64,000 bases of DNA. Source: Candidatus Poribacteria bacterium. GTDB taxonomy: Bacteria; Poribacteria; WGA-4E; WGA-3G. Below, piece by piece: positions 9,929 to 18,352 of this stretch. The notes beneath the pieces were generated by a model that was not told where the DNA came from, searched no databases, and worked only from the letters and a program-made list of their open reading frames with translations. Made by a program: the position numbers and the translations under genes. The stretch lies in the NCBI GenBank assembly GCA_026710795.1, contig JAPOQK010000095.1, positions 92,083 through 156,082 on the forward strand, written 5' to 3'. Position 1 is the stretch's first letter; each line of letters starts with the position of its first letter.

Positions 9929-11398
9929 TTAGGTTTCAAGTGATTTTACAACTCTTTTGAAATCTTCACCACGTTCTTTGTAATCTGTATACATATCAAA
10001 ACTCGCATTGGCTGGGGACAAAAGTACAATGTCCCCTTGTGTTGCGTGAGAATGAGCAAATTCAACTGCTGCTTCCATTGTCGCAGCATGAAATATTTCA
10101 GCACAACCGGCAAGTTTCTTTCGTATGTTGTGTGTATGGTCTCCAAGCAATATCAAAATTTTAACTTTGGTGTAAACCAGTTCAATAATGGCTTCGTAAT
10201 CGTTACCTTTATCAAAACCACCAATAATTAAGATAACCCGTTTAGTTTTCCCATTCAGATTTGTTGATACTTTGATTGATTCAAGTGCAGCGTATGTTGC
10301 TAAGACGTTTGTTGCCTTCGAATCGTTTATGTAATCTACTCCATTGATGACGCTTACGTTTTCAAAAGCATGATCAAGGGCAGGATGTGTCCGGTTGAAT
10401 TCAAGGATAGCATTTCTGATGTCTGAAGGATTAACATCGTGGATAGTACCAATGACAGCTGAAGCAAGTGCGTTACGAACATTATGAGCACCTGCTAATG
10501 GCATTTCTGCAGTATTACATATCCAATGTTCTTGGTTATCTCTATATGTGTAAATGCCAATGTTGTCTGCATCGCTTCGCAGACGTGCTCCTGTCTTTGA
10601 TGCTAATCTTTGACATATTAAACTCAACTCCTTCTCACCATTTTCAAGATTATCAGTAAAATAAGCTTTTTTCGCATCTGTGTCATTGTTAAGTCGTTTT
10701 ACAATTGGGTCTGATGCATTCAATATGATCCACTCCGTGTCAGTCTGGTTAACGCATATTTTGCGTTTGGCATTGAAATATGACTCCATTGTTTTATGAC
10801 GATCAAGATGATCCCGCGAAAAATTCAATACAACACTCACTTCAGGGCAGAAAGTATATGTGCTTTCTAATTGAAAACTGCTTGCCTCCACAACTACGAT
10901 ATCATTCTTCGCTAATGTTGCCACCTTACTTGCCAACGGAACACCTATATTTCCAGCAACTACCACAGAAGAAAAAAGGGCACTCTTCTCAAGAATTGCT
11001 GCAGTCATAAGGGTTGTTGTAGATTTTCCTTTTGTGCCTGTGATGGCTACAATACGAGCTTGACATAAACTTGCTGAGATTTCCAATTCACCCAAAATGG
11101 GTATTTCCCTTTTTTTTCCTTCAACTAAAATTGGTATATCCAATGGAACACCTGGTGAAACGACTATTAACTCTGCATTAGCAATACAGGCTTCATCATG
11201 TCCGCCAAGGTAATATTGTATTGGTAAACCATCCAATTGAGAGATTTCTTTACTCAAAGCACCTGAGTCGCGGGTATCTGTAAGGGATATAATCGCACCA
11301 AGGTCAAAAAGTAACCGAGCAATTGCGATGCCACTACGATTAGCACCAAAAATTGTGATTCTTTTTCCCGCATATCTGTCCATGTTAGGATGTTTCAC
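9929..11398 (-). CDS. murD: UDP-N-acetylmuramoyl-L-alanine--D-glutamate ligase MurD
   Basis: Adds D-glutamate to UDP-MurNAc-L-Ala. The 489-residue protein has an N-terminal Rossmann domain (ITIFGANRSGIAIARLL), the ATP loop ITGTKGKSTTTLM near residue 116, the central motif NFSRDHLDRH and the C-domain motif NDSKATN. It starts at GTG (11398) behind a GAGGTAA ribosome binding site. It lies between mraY and ftsW, as in most dcw clusters. It is slightly longer than the usual length of about 440-450, with extra residues in the central and C-terminal domains. Confidence 0.96.
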   Translation of the reverse strand: MKHPNMDRYAGKRITIFGANRSGIAIARLLFDLGAIISLTDTRDSGALSKEISQLDGLPIQYYLGGHDEACIANAELIVVSPGVPLDIPILVEGKKREIPILGELEISASLCQARIVAITGTKGKSTTTLMTAAILEKSALFSSVVVAGNIGVPLASKVATLAKNDIVVVEASSFQLESTYTFCPEVSVVLNFSRDHLDRHKTMESYFNAKRKICVNQTDTEWIILNASDPIVKRLNNDTDAKKAYFTDNLENGEKELSLICQRLASKTGARLRSDADNIGIYTYRDNQEHWICNTAEMPLAGAHNVRNALASAVIGTIHDVNPSDIRNAILEFNRTHPALDHAFENVSVINGVDYINDSKATNVLATYAALESIKVSTNLNGKTKRVILIIGGFDKGNDYEAIIELVYTKVKILILLGDHTHNIRKKLAGCAEIFHAATMEAAVEFAHSHATQGDIVLLSPANASFDMYTDYKERGEDFKRVVKSLET

Positions 11399-11452
11399 AC
11401 ATTTACCTCATCTGAAGAATATGTAAGCAGGAATAATTTACAGCATACGATA

Positions 11453-12571
11453 TTATCCCAATCTCAATGTACTTAGTGCTATCAACATTAATATCAGCGC
11501 AACAATCCAAAAACGGATTACCACCTTAGACTCCTTCCATCCTGATAGTAGAAAATGGTAATGAAGAGGAGACATCTTTATGACACGTTTCCCAAAAGTT
11601 CTATACGACCAAACCTGTATAATAACTGATAATGCTTCGGCAACAAATATACCACCCACAATGATAAGTAGAAATTCTTGCTTAATTAACAACGCAGAAG
11701 TTCCAAGCGTCGCACCAAGCGGTAGAGATCCTGTATCTCCCATAAATAATTGAGCGGGATGTCCGTTATACCATAGAAAACCTAAACCCGCTCCTGCTAA
11801 AGAAGCGCAAAAGATTGCAGTTACTTCACCACCGATAGGTAAATGAGACAAGTTAAGGTGTTCTGCAATCAGATTATGGCTTGTTAAATATCCCAACGCA
11901 CCAATTGTCGCTGCGACGAATAATGTACACCCAATCGCCAATCCATCCATACCATCTGTCAGATTCACAGCATTTGATGTGCCAACAATCACTAAGGTTG
12001 CAAATGGGATAAAGAGAAATCCAAGATTAGGCTGGATGTTTTTTATAAATGGAATATGTAATACCGTGCGACTTGCTGCATCATTTGCTTCAACAGGACC
12101 CCATTGATAAAGATAGCATGCAATCGCCAAAGCACCTATTGTTTGCAGGACTATTTTCTGCCAACCGCGTAAACCAAGCGATTGTTTCCTGCTAATTTTA
12201 CACATATCATCTAAAAACCCAAGTCCTCCAAACCAGAGTGTCGTAAAGATCATCAGGTAGATAAAAGGCTGATTCAACTTCGCCCAAAATATGATGGATA
12301 TCAATACCGCAACAATAATTAGGATTCCTCCCATCGTTGGTGTTCCCGACTTGTTCTGATCCTCATTTTGCTGCTGAGCTTTTTCTACCTCCTCTTGAAT
12401 ATGTTCCCCAATTCGCAACTGTTTTAACCGTTTAATCATAAACGGTCCCAATACAAGCGAAATAACGAGAGCTGTGGCTGTTGCATATACGGCACGAAAA
12501 GGAATTGAGCCAAAAACTTCAAATGGCTGAAATATACTACCAAGTGTTTGAAAAAATAGATGGTAAAACAT
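11453..12571 (-). CDS. mraY: Phospho-N-acetylmuramoyl-pentapeptide transferase MraY
   Basis: Integral membrane enzyme that transfers phospho-MurNAc-pentapeptide to undecaprenyl phosphate, making lipid I. The 372 residues carry about ten membrane helices and the conserved cytoplasmic loops: GTPTMGGILI, FLDDMCKI (DD motif), NAVNLTDGMDGLA, FMGDTGSLPLGA and the histidine loop SPLHYHFLLSGW. It lies between ddl and murD. The ATG start at 12571 fits the family N-terminus, with the first helix beginning at about residue 25. Confidence 0.96.
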   Translation of the reverse strand: MFYHLFFQTLGSIFQPFEVFGSIPFRAVYATATALVISLVLGPFMIKRLKQLRIGEHIQEEVEKAQQQNEDQNKSGTPTMGGILIIVAVLISIIFWAKLNQPFIYLMIFTTLWFGGLGFLDDMCKISRKQSLGLRGWQKIVLQTIGALAIACYLYQWGPVEANDAASRTVLHIPFIKNIQPNLGFLFIPFATLVIVGTSNAVNLTDGMDGLAIGCTLFVAATIGALGYLTSHNLIAEHLNLSHLPIGGEVTAIFCASLAGAGLGFLWYNGHPAQLFMGDTGSLPLGATLGTSALLIKQEFLLIIVGGIFVAEALSVIIQVWSYRTFGKRVIKMSPLHYHFLLSGWKESKVVIRFWIVALILMLIALSTLRLG

Positions 12572-12685
12572 TTAAATGCTGCTTTCTAATATCACAGGCA
12601 GGTAAGGGTTATGACAGTTATCTGGTAAAGTTCTATATGATGGTCTGCAGTTTTCATGGATAACCATTAACCGCAGATCTATAAT

Positions 12686-13921
12686 TTAGGTGGTTTCCTC
12701 TGGTTTCGAGTTGTCATTACCTTTTAACTTACCAAAACTCGCTCCAGCTTGACTTAACAAATTGGTTGAATATGAATAGATTAAGCGATTTTTCTCTTGA
12801 TGTGTTTCTATGGCAAGCATAACTAATTGAGATACCAATTCAGGAAATGATATTCCTATCGGTTCCCATAAGTAAAAACTGAAAGACCCAGGTACAGTGT
12901 TGATTTCATTCACATAAACCTGTTCCTCGCTGTCTACCAAGAAATCAATTCTGGCAATACCAGTACAATCAAGTATATGAAATGCATCAGTTGCAAGTTT
13001 CTGTATATGTAACGTTAATTCATCTGAAATTGGTGCAGGTATTTCACGTTGGGCTCCTGCCATTCCAGTAGTAACATTTGACTCAGGTGTTACATCGGCA
13101 TTTGATTCAGCGTCCGAATTTTCATGGATATATTTGTCGTCAAAACTGAGGAAGTCTGTGCTTGAAATCGGTTGTTCACAAACTGAGGCTGTTGGTTCAT
13201 GAGTACCCATCACTGAACAATTAATCTCATATCCGTTTTGAATAGCCTGCTCAACGATAATACGCCGGCTATACCTACATGCAAGTTCAATTGCATCATG
13301 CAGTTCGTCTTGACCCTTAACTTGACTTACACCGATGCTGGATCCGCTGATCGCAGGTTTAACATACATTGGGTACGGCATTGTCTCTTCAATAACATTT
13401 ATTATCTCCTTGTTTGCTGAATCCCAATCATGTTTTGTGAACGGTATATACGGAACAATAGGAAGTCCGTTCTCGTTTAGAACAGCTTTCATCATGATTT
13501 TATCCATTCCTACACCAGAACCCACAACCCCTGCCCCTACATAAGGTATATCCATCAGTTCAAGAAGTCCTTGAAGAGAACCATCTTCACCGTTAACACC
13601 GTGAATCGCGGGAAATACAACATCAATGGAGAGTTCCCGCTTTTTACTGAAGAACCCACTTCTTTTCGGTAAGACAGTGAATTTAGCGGATGTTTCAAAT
13701 TCAATACTAACAGAGTCAAAATCATTTGCATGTGGGAGTGTCCCTTCAGTGAAGGTATTCAACTCATTGAGTTTATCACCTGTTAACCATGCACCATCTT
13801 TTGTTATATAGATTGGAATAACGTCATGCGTTTCTGACAAAGCAGCATTGACTTGGTGTGCGGTAACTATAGAAACTTCGTGTTCAGGAGATCGTCCACC
13901 AAAAATGAGAGCCACATTCAT
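12686..13921 (-). CDS. ddl: D-alanine--D-alanine ligase
   Basis: ATP-grasp enzyme that makes D-Ala-D-Ala for MurF. Motifs are the N-terminal FGGRSPEHEVSIVTA, the serine loop GSSIGVS, and the metal/substrate motif VNEINTVPGSFSFYLWE. At 411 residues it is longer than common Ddl enzymes (about 310-370). Much of the excess is an Asn/Ser/Glu-rich insertion at about residues 265-290, likely a surface loop. Its place between murF and mraY is unusual; in enterobacteria ddlB lies between murC and ftsQ. A product that is D-Ala-D-Lac rather than D-Ala-D-Ala cannot be excluded from sequence alone. Confidence 0.93.
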   Translation of the reverse strand: MNVALIFGGRSPEHEVSIVTAHQVNAALSETHDVIPIYITKDGAWLTGDKLNELNTFTEGTLPHANDFDSVSIEFETSAKFTVLPKRSGFFSKKRELSIDVVFPAIHGVNGEDGSLQGLLELMDIPYVGAGVVGSGVGMDKIMMKAVLNENGLPIVPYIPFTKHDWDSANKEIINVIEETMPYPMYVKPAISGSSIGVSQVKGQDELHDAIELACRYSRRIIVEQAIQNGYEINCSVMGTHEPTASVCEQPISSTDFLSFDDKYIHENSDAESNADVTPESNVTTGMAGAQREIPAPISDELTLHIQKLATDAFHILDCTGIARIDFLVDSEEQVYVNEINTVPGSFSFYLWEPIGISFPELVSQLVMLAIETHQEKNRLIYSYSTNLLSQAGASFGKLKGNDNSKPEETT

Positions 13922-14011
13922 GTTATATTATTCCTTAGTAATACAATTGATTGTCGTAACATCTATTTTAAAATAAGGATATTGTCTAAACTCGCAATCA
14001 ATTGAGGTGTA

Positions 14012-15643
14012 TTAAAATGCTTCATTGTAATTGTCTGGTAAATCGTTTTCAAAAAGCACTACATCGCCTGATGCCACGTGTTGAGTAAGGTGTTGCTGTG
14101 CTTCATCAAGGTTATTCGCTACATATATCTGTTTTTCAGGATAGTTAGCATTCTTGAGTCCATCTAATATCGGAGCTGTTCTTGAGGGACCTACAAGAAT
14201 CACCAGATCACAAACTTTAGATGCTTCTATACCAAACTGTCTGTTTTCCTCATACTCAAGTTCACCAAGCTCCACCATACCCGGTGTAACCAATATCTTA
14301 TTTCCTTCTTTTTCACTTATAAAGTCGGTGAGCACCTCAAGAGCAGCCTTTGCGCCTACAGGATTCGCATTGAAACTATCATCAATCACAGTTACACCTG
14401 CTGCACCAGGTATTAACTGTAAACGGTGTGGAACAGGTTCTAATGCCTTAAACGCATCTGTTATTTCCTGCAATGTCATATCACAATTTAGGGCAACACC
14501 AATTGCAGCAAGTATATTAGAAACATTATGTTTTCCCAACAACCGTGTTCTTATTTCAGTTGTACCTGCGACTTTGTCTACTACAGTAAAAGTCAATCCC
14601 TTATCGCTCTGTGTTATATTGTGTGCTGTTAATCTTAATGATGTGTTTTCAGAAACGTTAGTTTCAACACCGTATCGTATTACAGGTACACTATCCGTTT
14701 TGTCTGCTAAACCGGCACAGATCTCATTATCAACATTGAATATTGCTAACCCATTAGTTGGTAATGCTTCAATTAATTCATACTTTCCACGTGCAATGTT
14801 TTCTATACTTTTAAATCGTTCCAAATGTTGAGGTCCAACAGCAGTGAGTATCCCAATCTCAGGTGGTGTAAGACGACACAACTCGCGGATATCGCCACGT
14901 TTATACGCACCCATTTCAACAATAAAAATCTCATGTTCTGGTAATAAGTCACCTCTGATTACCTTACAGATTCCCATAGGTGTATTATAACTATCTGGTG
15001 TCATCAAAGTCTTAAATTTCTGTGATAATATTTGGTGAAGAATATATTTGGTGCTCGTTTTGCCATAGCTGCCTGTAATGCCAATGATTTTTGGTTGAAG
15101 TGTTCTTATACGTTTTCTTGCGTCACGTAAATAGTATCCGTTTATTAATTGCTCGATAGGCAAAATTAAGTAACTGCTTACAACGAGAAGCGGTACACTA
15201 AGTTCACTGAACAAAAAGACACTGATCTGCAAATGGTTTTCTGTAATAAACATACCGATCAATACAGCAGTTACAGAAAGTAGCGTGAGTGCTAATCCAA
15301 ATAGTCGTTTTGCCCGAGCAGTGTAAACCAACGGTTTTTTTGCTTTTGTCTTTTTTCTCCAGATTATCTTATAGACTTGATACACTGTCAAAACGAGAAA
15401 AAGTGTAGAAAAAAACCATTCGGTCTGAATGTCTGGAATAAATGACACAGATATAAAAACTAAAGCAATGAAAATTATCTCAATAATTTCAAAACAGTGC
15501 TTGATATGTGTCAATATCCATTTCAGATACCGTCCGGGTTTATACCCATCAAGTTGTAGTATGTGGAGTCCACTGTTTATCCTAATGATTCCTCTAACGT
15601 AACAGGTGACTACCAGAACATAAAATAGTATAGTACTGACCAT
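14012..15643 (-). CDS. murF: Membrane-anchored MurF-like ligase
   Basis: Expected to add D-Ala-D-Ala to the UDP-MurNAc-tripeptide. The central and C-terminal Mur ligase domains are present: ATP loop ITGSYGKTSTKYI near residue 190, the MurF-type motif HLERF near residue 274, and the C-domain motif VIDDSFNANPVGAK. The first 175 residues are not the normal MurF substrate-binding domain. They contain about five hydrophobic helices (near 2-20, 50-72, 80-95, 115-133 and 140-165) with basic loops. The position directly after murE (across a small hydrolase gene) and the absence of another murF in the cluster support the function. The alternative is a MurF paralogue with a different acceptor. Confidence 0.85.
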   Translation of the reverse strand: MVSTILFYVLVVTCYVRGIIRINSGLHILQLDGYKPGRYLKWILTHIKHCFEIIEIIFIALVFISVSFIPDIQTEWFFSTLFLVLTVYQVYKIIWRKKTKAKKPLVYTARAKRLFGLALTLLSVTAVLIGMFITENHLQISVFLFSELSVPLLVVSSYLILPIEQLINGYYLRDARKRIRTLQPKIIGITGSYGKTSTKYILHQILSQKFKTLMTPDSYNTPMGICKVIRGDLLPEHEIFIVEMGAYKRGDIRELCRLTPPEIGILTAVGPQHLERFKSIENIARGKYELIEALPTNGLAIFNVDNEICAGLADKTDSVPVIRYGVETNVSENTSLRLTAHNITQSDKGLTFTVVDKVAGTTEIRTRLLGKHNVSNILAAIGVALNCDMTLQEITDAFKALEPVPHRLQLIPGAAGVTVIDDSFNANPVGAKAALEVLTDFISEKEGNKILVTPGMVELGELEYEENRQFGIEASKVCDLVILVGPSRTAPILDGLKNANYPEKQIYVANNLDEAQQHLTQHVASGDVVLFENDLPDNYNEAF

Positions 15644-15837
15644 TGTTATATATTCTTAAATTTGTGCATTATTGTGAAGATAACAAAATACGCAATGGAA
15701 TGTCTTTCACTAAGAGGATTCAGCAGACACGTTCATTGCGCAATAAAAGATAATTTTGGATAAGCAAACAAATTAACTATTCTTACATCATTCTTAATAT
15801 AATCTAAATGGCAATACTTGCCACTACTTAGGGATGT

Positions 15838-16599
15838 TCAATCTAAAAAATTAGACACAATCTGAAAAAATTGCTGAGATTGGTCAAGAAACGAGTAATG
15901 TCCAGCATTATCAAGAACCACTAATTTTGCCTGTGGAATCTCCTCCTCCATTATCTTACCATCAGATACAGGTGTATCAATATCATTTTCTCCCCAGATT
16001 AACAATGTCGGTGCTTGTATCCTCGGTAAAATAGGTCTCAAATTTTGATTCACCGATTTCACAAGTGTTGCTCTCATTGCCCCTGCTTCCTGATAATCCC
16101 TTGAACCTGCACGATGTGCTAATCTATCAGCAATTCTATTACCAAACGTTCCGCAATGCCTGATTAAACGTCCTATTTTTGAGATGCTAATTCGCAAATG
16201 GTACTTTACAGTTCGTCGTGGTATGATACCTGCACTATCCACCAAGATTAGTTTACTAACCTTTTCTGCTTCCTCAGCTGCCAACACTATTGAAATCCTT
16301 CCACCATATGAGTGTCCTATCAGATGGGCTTTATTGATATTGAGTTTGTCAAAGAATGAGGAGAGCAATTTAGCGTAGTCTGATGCATCCCAGGCGGTTG
16401 GTGGATTCTCACTCAGACCGAACCCGGGCAAATCAAGGGCATATACTTGATGTGAATTTGATAGCGATTCAAATACAGATTTAAATGTATTAGCTTCGCA
16501 GCCCCATCCATGCAGGAGTATAACAGGATGACCGATTCCTTCAACTTGATATGCAATCTTGAGTTGATCAATTTCTATAAATTTTACTCGGTTCATCAT
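15838..16599 (-). CDS. Alpha/beta-hydrolase fold protein
   Basis: A 253-residue hydrolase of the alpha/beta fold, embedded between murE and murF on the same strand. It shows the oxyanion region LLHGWGCEA, the nucleophile elbow GHSYGG (serine near residue 96), an acidic residue in WGENDIDTP and the catalytic histidine in NAGHYSF near the C-terminus, so the triad looks intact. No signal peptide is seen, implying a cytoplasmic enzyme. The substrate is unknown, and no hydrolase of this type is a standard member of the dcw cluster. Gaps of 183-194 bases on either side leave room for separate expression. Confidence 0.85.
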   Translation of the reverse strand: MMNRVKFIEIDQLKIAYQVEGIGHPVILLHGWGCEANTFKSVFESLSNSHQVYALDLPGFGLSENPPTAWDASDYAKLLSSFFDKLNINKAHLIGHSYGGRISIVLAAEEAEKVSKLILVDSAGIIPRRTVKYHLRISISKIGRLIRHCGTFGNRIADRLAHRAGSRDYQEAGAMRATLVKSVNQNLRPILPRIQAPTLLIWGENDIDTPVSDGKIMEEEIPQAKLVVLDNAGHYSFLDQSQQFFQIVSNFLD

Positions 16600-16783
16600 G
16601 AATGCCTGTTCGAATTGTGTTTATTTTCAACTATCTTGATTTTGACAATTGTGTTATTCATATTATTTTTGTTGTGACTATTACGCGAGTTCGGTATAAG
16701 AAAGATGAAGATCTAATTATTCTGATTGATACTTTTATTATCCGGTAGGTGTGGTATTCTAACCCACCGATTCCTAAAATAAC

Positions 16784-18352
16784 TTATACAGAGTTCATGT
16801 TAACAATTTCTTGTTGAGACTGACTTGATAGATTGTGTAGTATTTCCGCAGCAATCTCTCGGTCATCAAACGGAAAACGTTTTCCGTTAATTTCTTGATA
16901 ATTTTCGTGACCTTTACCAGCAATTACCACGACATCCCCAGGTTTTGCCTCCAAAATTGCATGTCGAATTGCCTGACGTCGTTCTGAAATACACATAAAT
17001 GCTGCATCATGTGGCAAAATTGACACAATTTCTGAGATGATGTCATCGGGATTTTCTGTTCTCGGATTGTCAGAGGTAATCACACTCATATCAGCAATTT
17101 GTGTAGATATTGCTCCCATTTTTGGACGTTTCCCACTATCTCGATCACCACCACACCCGAACACAGAGATTAATCTGCCTTCAGCAATATCACGCGCAGC
17201 TGATAATACATTTTCCAATCCATCAGGGGTATGTGCATAATCTACAATAACGGCAAAGTCTTTTGCAGGTTTTCCATTTACATTTATTCGTTCAAACCGT
17301 CCAGGAACAACTGTTGAAGTAAGACCAGCACGAAATGACGATTCACTGCATTTATAACGTAATCCTACTCCAATAGCGGCAAGTGCATTGTATATATTAT
17401 ATTTTCCAAGCAACTTAATTGTCGTCTGTATCTCCTTAAACAAACTTTCTGAAAGGTTGATTCTGATGTTCTTATTGACAACTGCGGTGAATGCTAACTG
17501 GTGTAATGTACTTACTACATCCCGCGCTTTTAAATCCGCTGCTTTCTCAAGACCATAAGTTAGAATATTTTTGTTTTGAATATGTTGTATAATACGAGAT
17601 GTAGCAGTTGAATCAGCATTTAAAATTGCAATGCCAGTAGGACTTAGTAGTTCAAATAACATCATTTTCGCAGCGAGGTAATTATCCATCGTTCCATGGT
17701 AATCCAGATGGTCCTGTGTCAGGTTGGTAAAGACGGCAGTATCAAAGGTAAGTCCAGTTAATCGATGTTGTGCAAGTCCCTGTGAAGAGGTTTCCATAAC
17801 AACATATTCAACACCGGCATCTGCAATCTGTTTTAACATTGCATGGAGTTGAAAAGCATCTGGAGTTGTCAGAAGGGCTGGAATATCTATCTGTAATGGT
17901 TGTTTGCCATTTGATGTCGCATCAAACGTATGTCCAACTGTCCCTAATACAGCAGTTTTATGACCATTTGCATGGAGAATACCGTATGTTAAATGTGCTG
18001 TTGATGTTTTACCGTTTGTACCAGTGATGCCGATTAACTTTAGTCGTTCTGCAGGATTACCGAACCAATTTGCAGCACAAAGGGCTTGTGCTTTTCGTCC
18101 ATTAGGGGTCACTACACCAGTTATATCGTTAGGTAGGTCTTTGGTCCTTTTTTCTGAAATAATAACGCTGGCACCGTTCTTAATCGCAGCGGAAATAAAG
18201 GAATGTCCATCTACATTTAGTCCTTGATAGCAGACAAAAACATATCCGGGCTTGACTTGTCGATGGTCACTCACAACACCCACAATTTCCGGATTCTGGT
18301 CACCTGTGATTTCACTAACTTCTATTCTGTCCAGAAGTTTTTGGAGGTTCAT
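16784..18352 (-). CDS. murE: UDP-MurNAc-L-Ala-D-Glu--meso-diaminopimelate ligase MurE
   Basis: Adds the third amino acid of the stem peptide. The 522 residues include the N-terminal substrate domain (SDHRQVKPGYVFVCYQG), the ATP loop ITGTNGKTSTAHL near residue 112, the motif NLTQDHLDYHGT and the C-domain motif VIVDYAHTPDGL. The amino-acid selectivity motif reads DNPRTENP; DNPR is the signature of meso-diaminopimelate enzymes, so a DAP-type wall is predicted. The start overlaps the ftsI stop by four bases (ATGA), indicating coupled translation. Confidence 0.96.
   Translation of the reverse strand: MNLQKLLDRIEVSEITGDQNPEIVGVVSDHRQVKPGYVFVCYQGLNVDGHSFISAAIKNGASVIISEKRTKDLPNDITGVVTPNGRKAQALCAANWFGNPAERLKLIGITGTNGKTSTAHLTYGILHANGHKTAVLGTVGHTFDATSNGKQPLQIDIPALLTTPDAFQLHAMLKQIADAGVEYVVMETSSQGLAQHRLTGLTFDTAVFTNLTQDHLDYHGTMDNYLAAKMMLFELLSPTGIAILNADSTATSRIIQHIQNKNILTYGLEKAADLKARDVVSTLHQLAFTAVVNKNIRINLSESLFKEIQTTIKLLGKYNIYNALAAIGVGLRYKCSESSFRAGLTSTVVPGRFERINVNGKPAKDFAVIVDYAHTPDGLENVLSAARDIAEGRLISVFGCGGDRDSGKRPKMGAISTQIADMSVITSDNPRTENPDDIISEIVSILPHDAAFMCISERRQAIRHAILEAKPGDVVVIAGKGHENYQEINGKRFPFDDREIAAEILHNLSSQSQQEIVNMNSV

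Noticed and set aside
14154..14831. A 225-codon plus-strand frame opposite murF
   Set aside because: It is an antisense shadow of a conserved Mur ligase coding region with a Ser/Thr/Pro-rich composition typical of such shadows.
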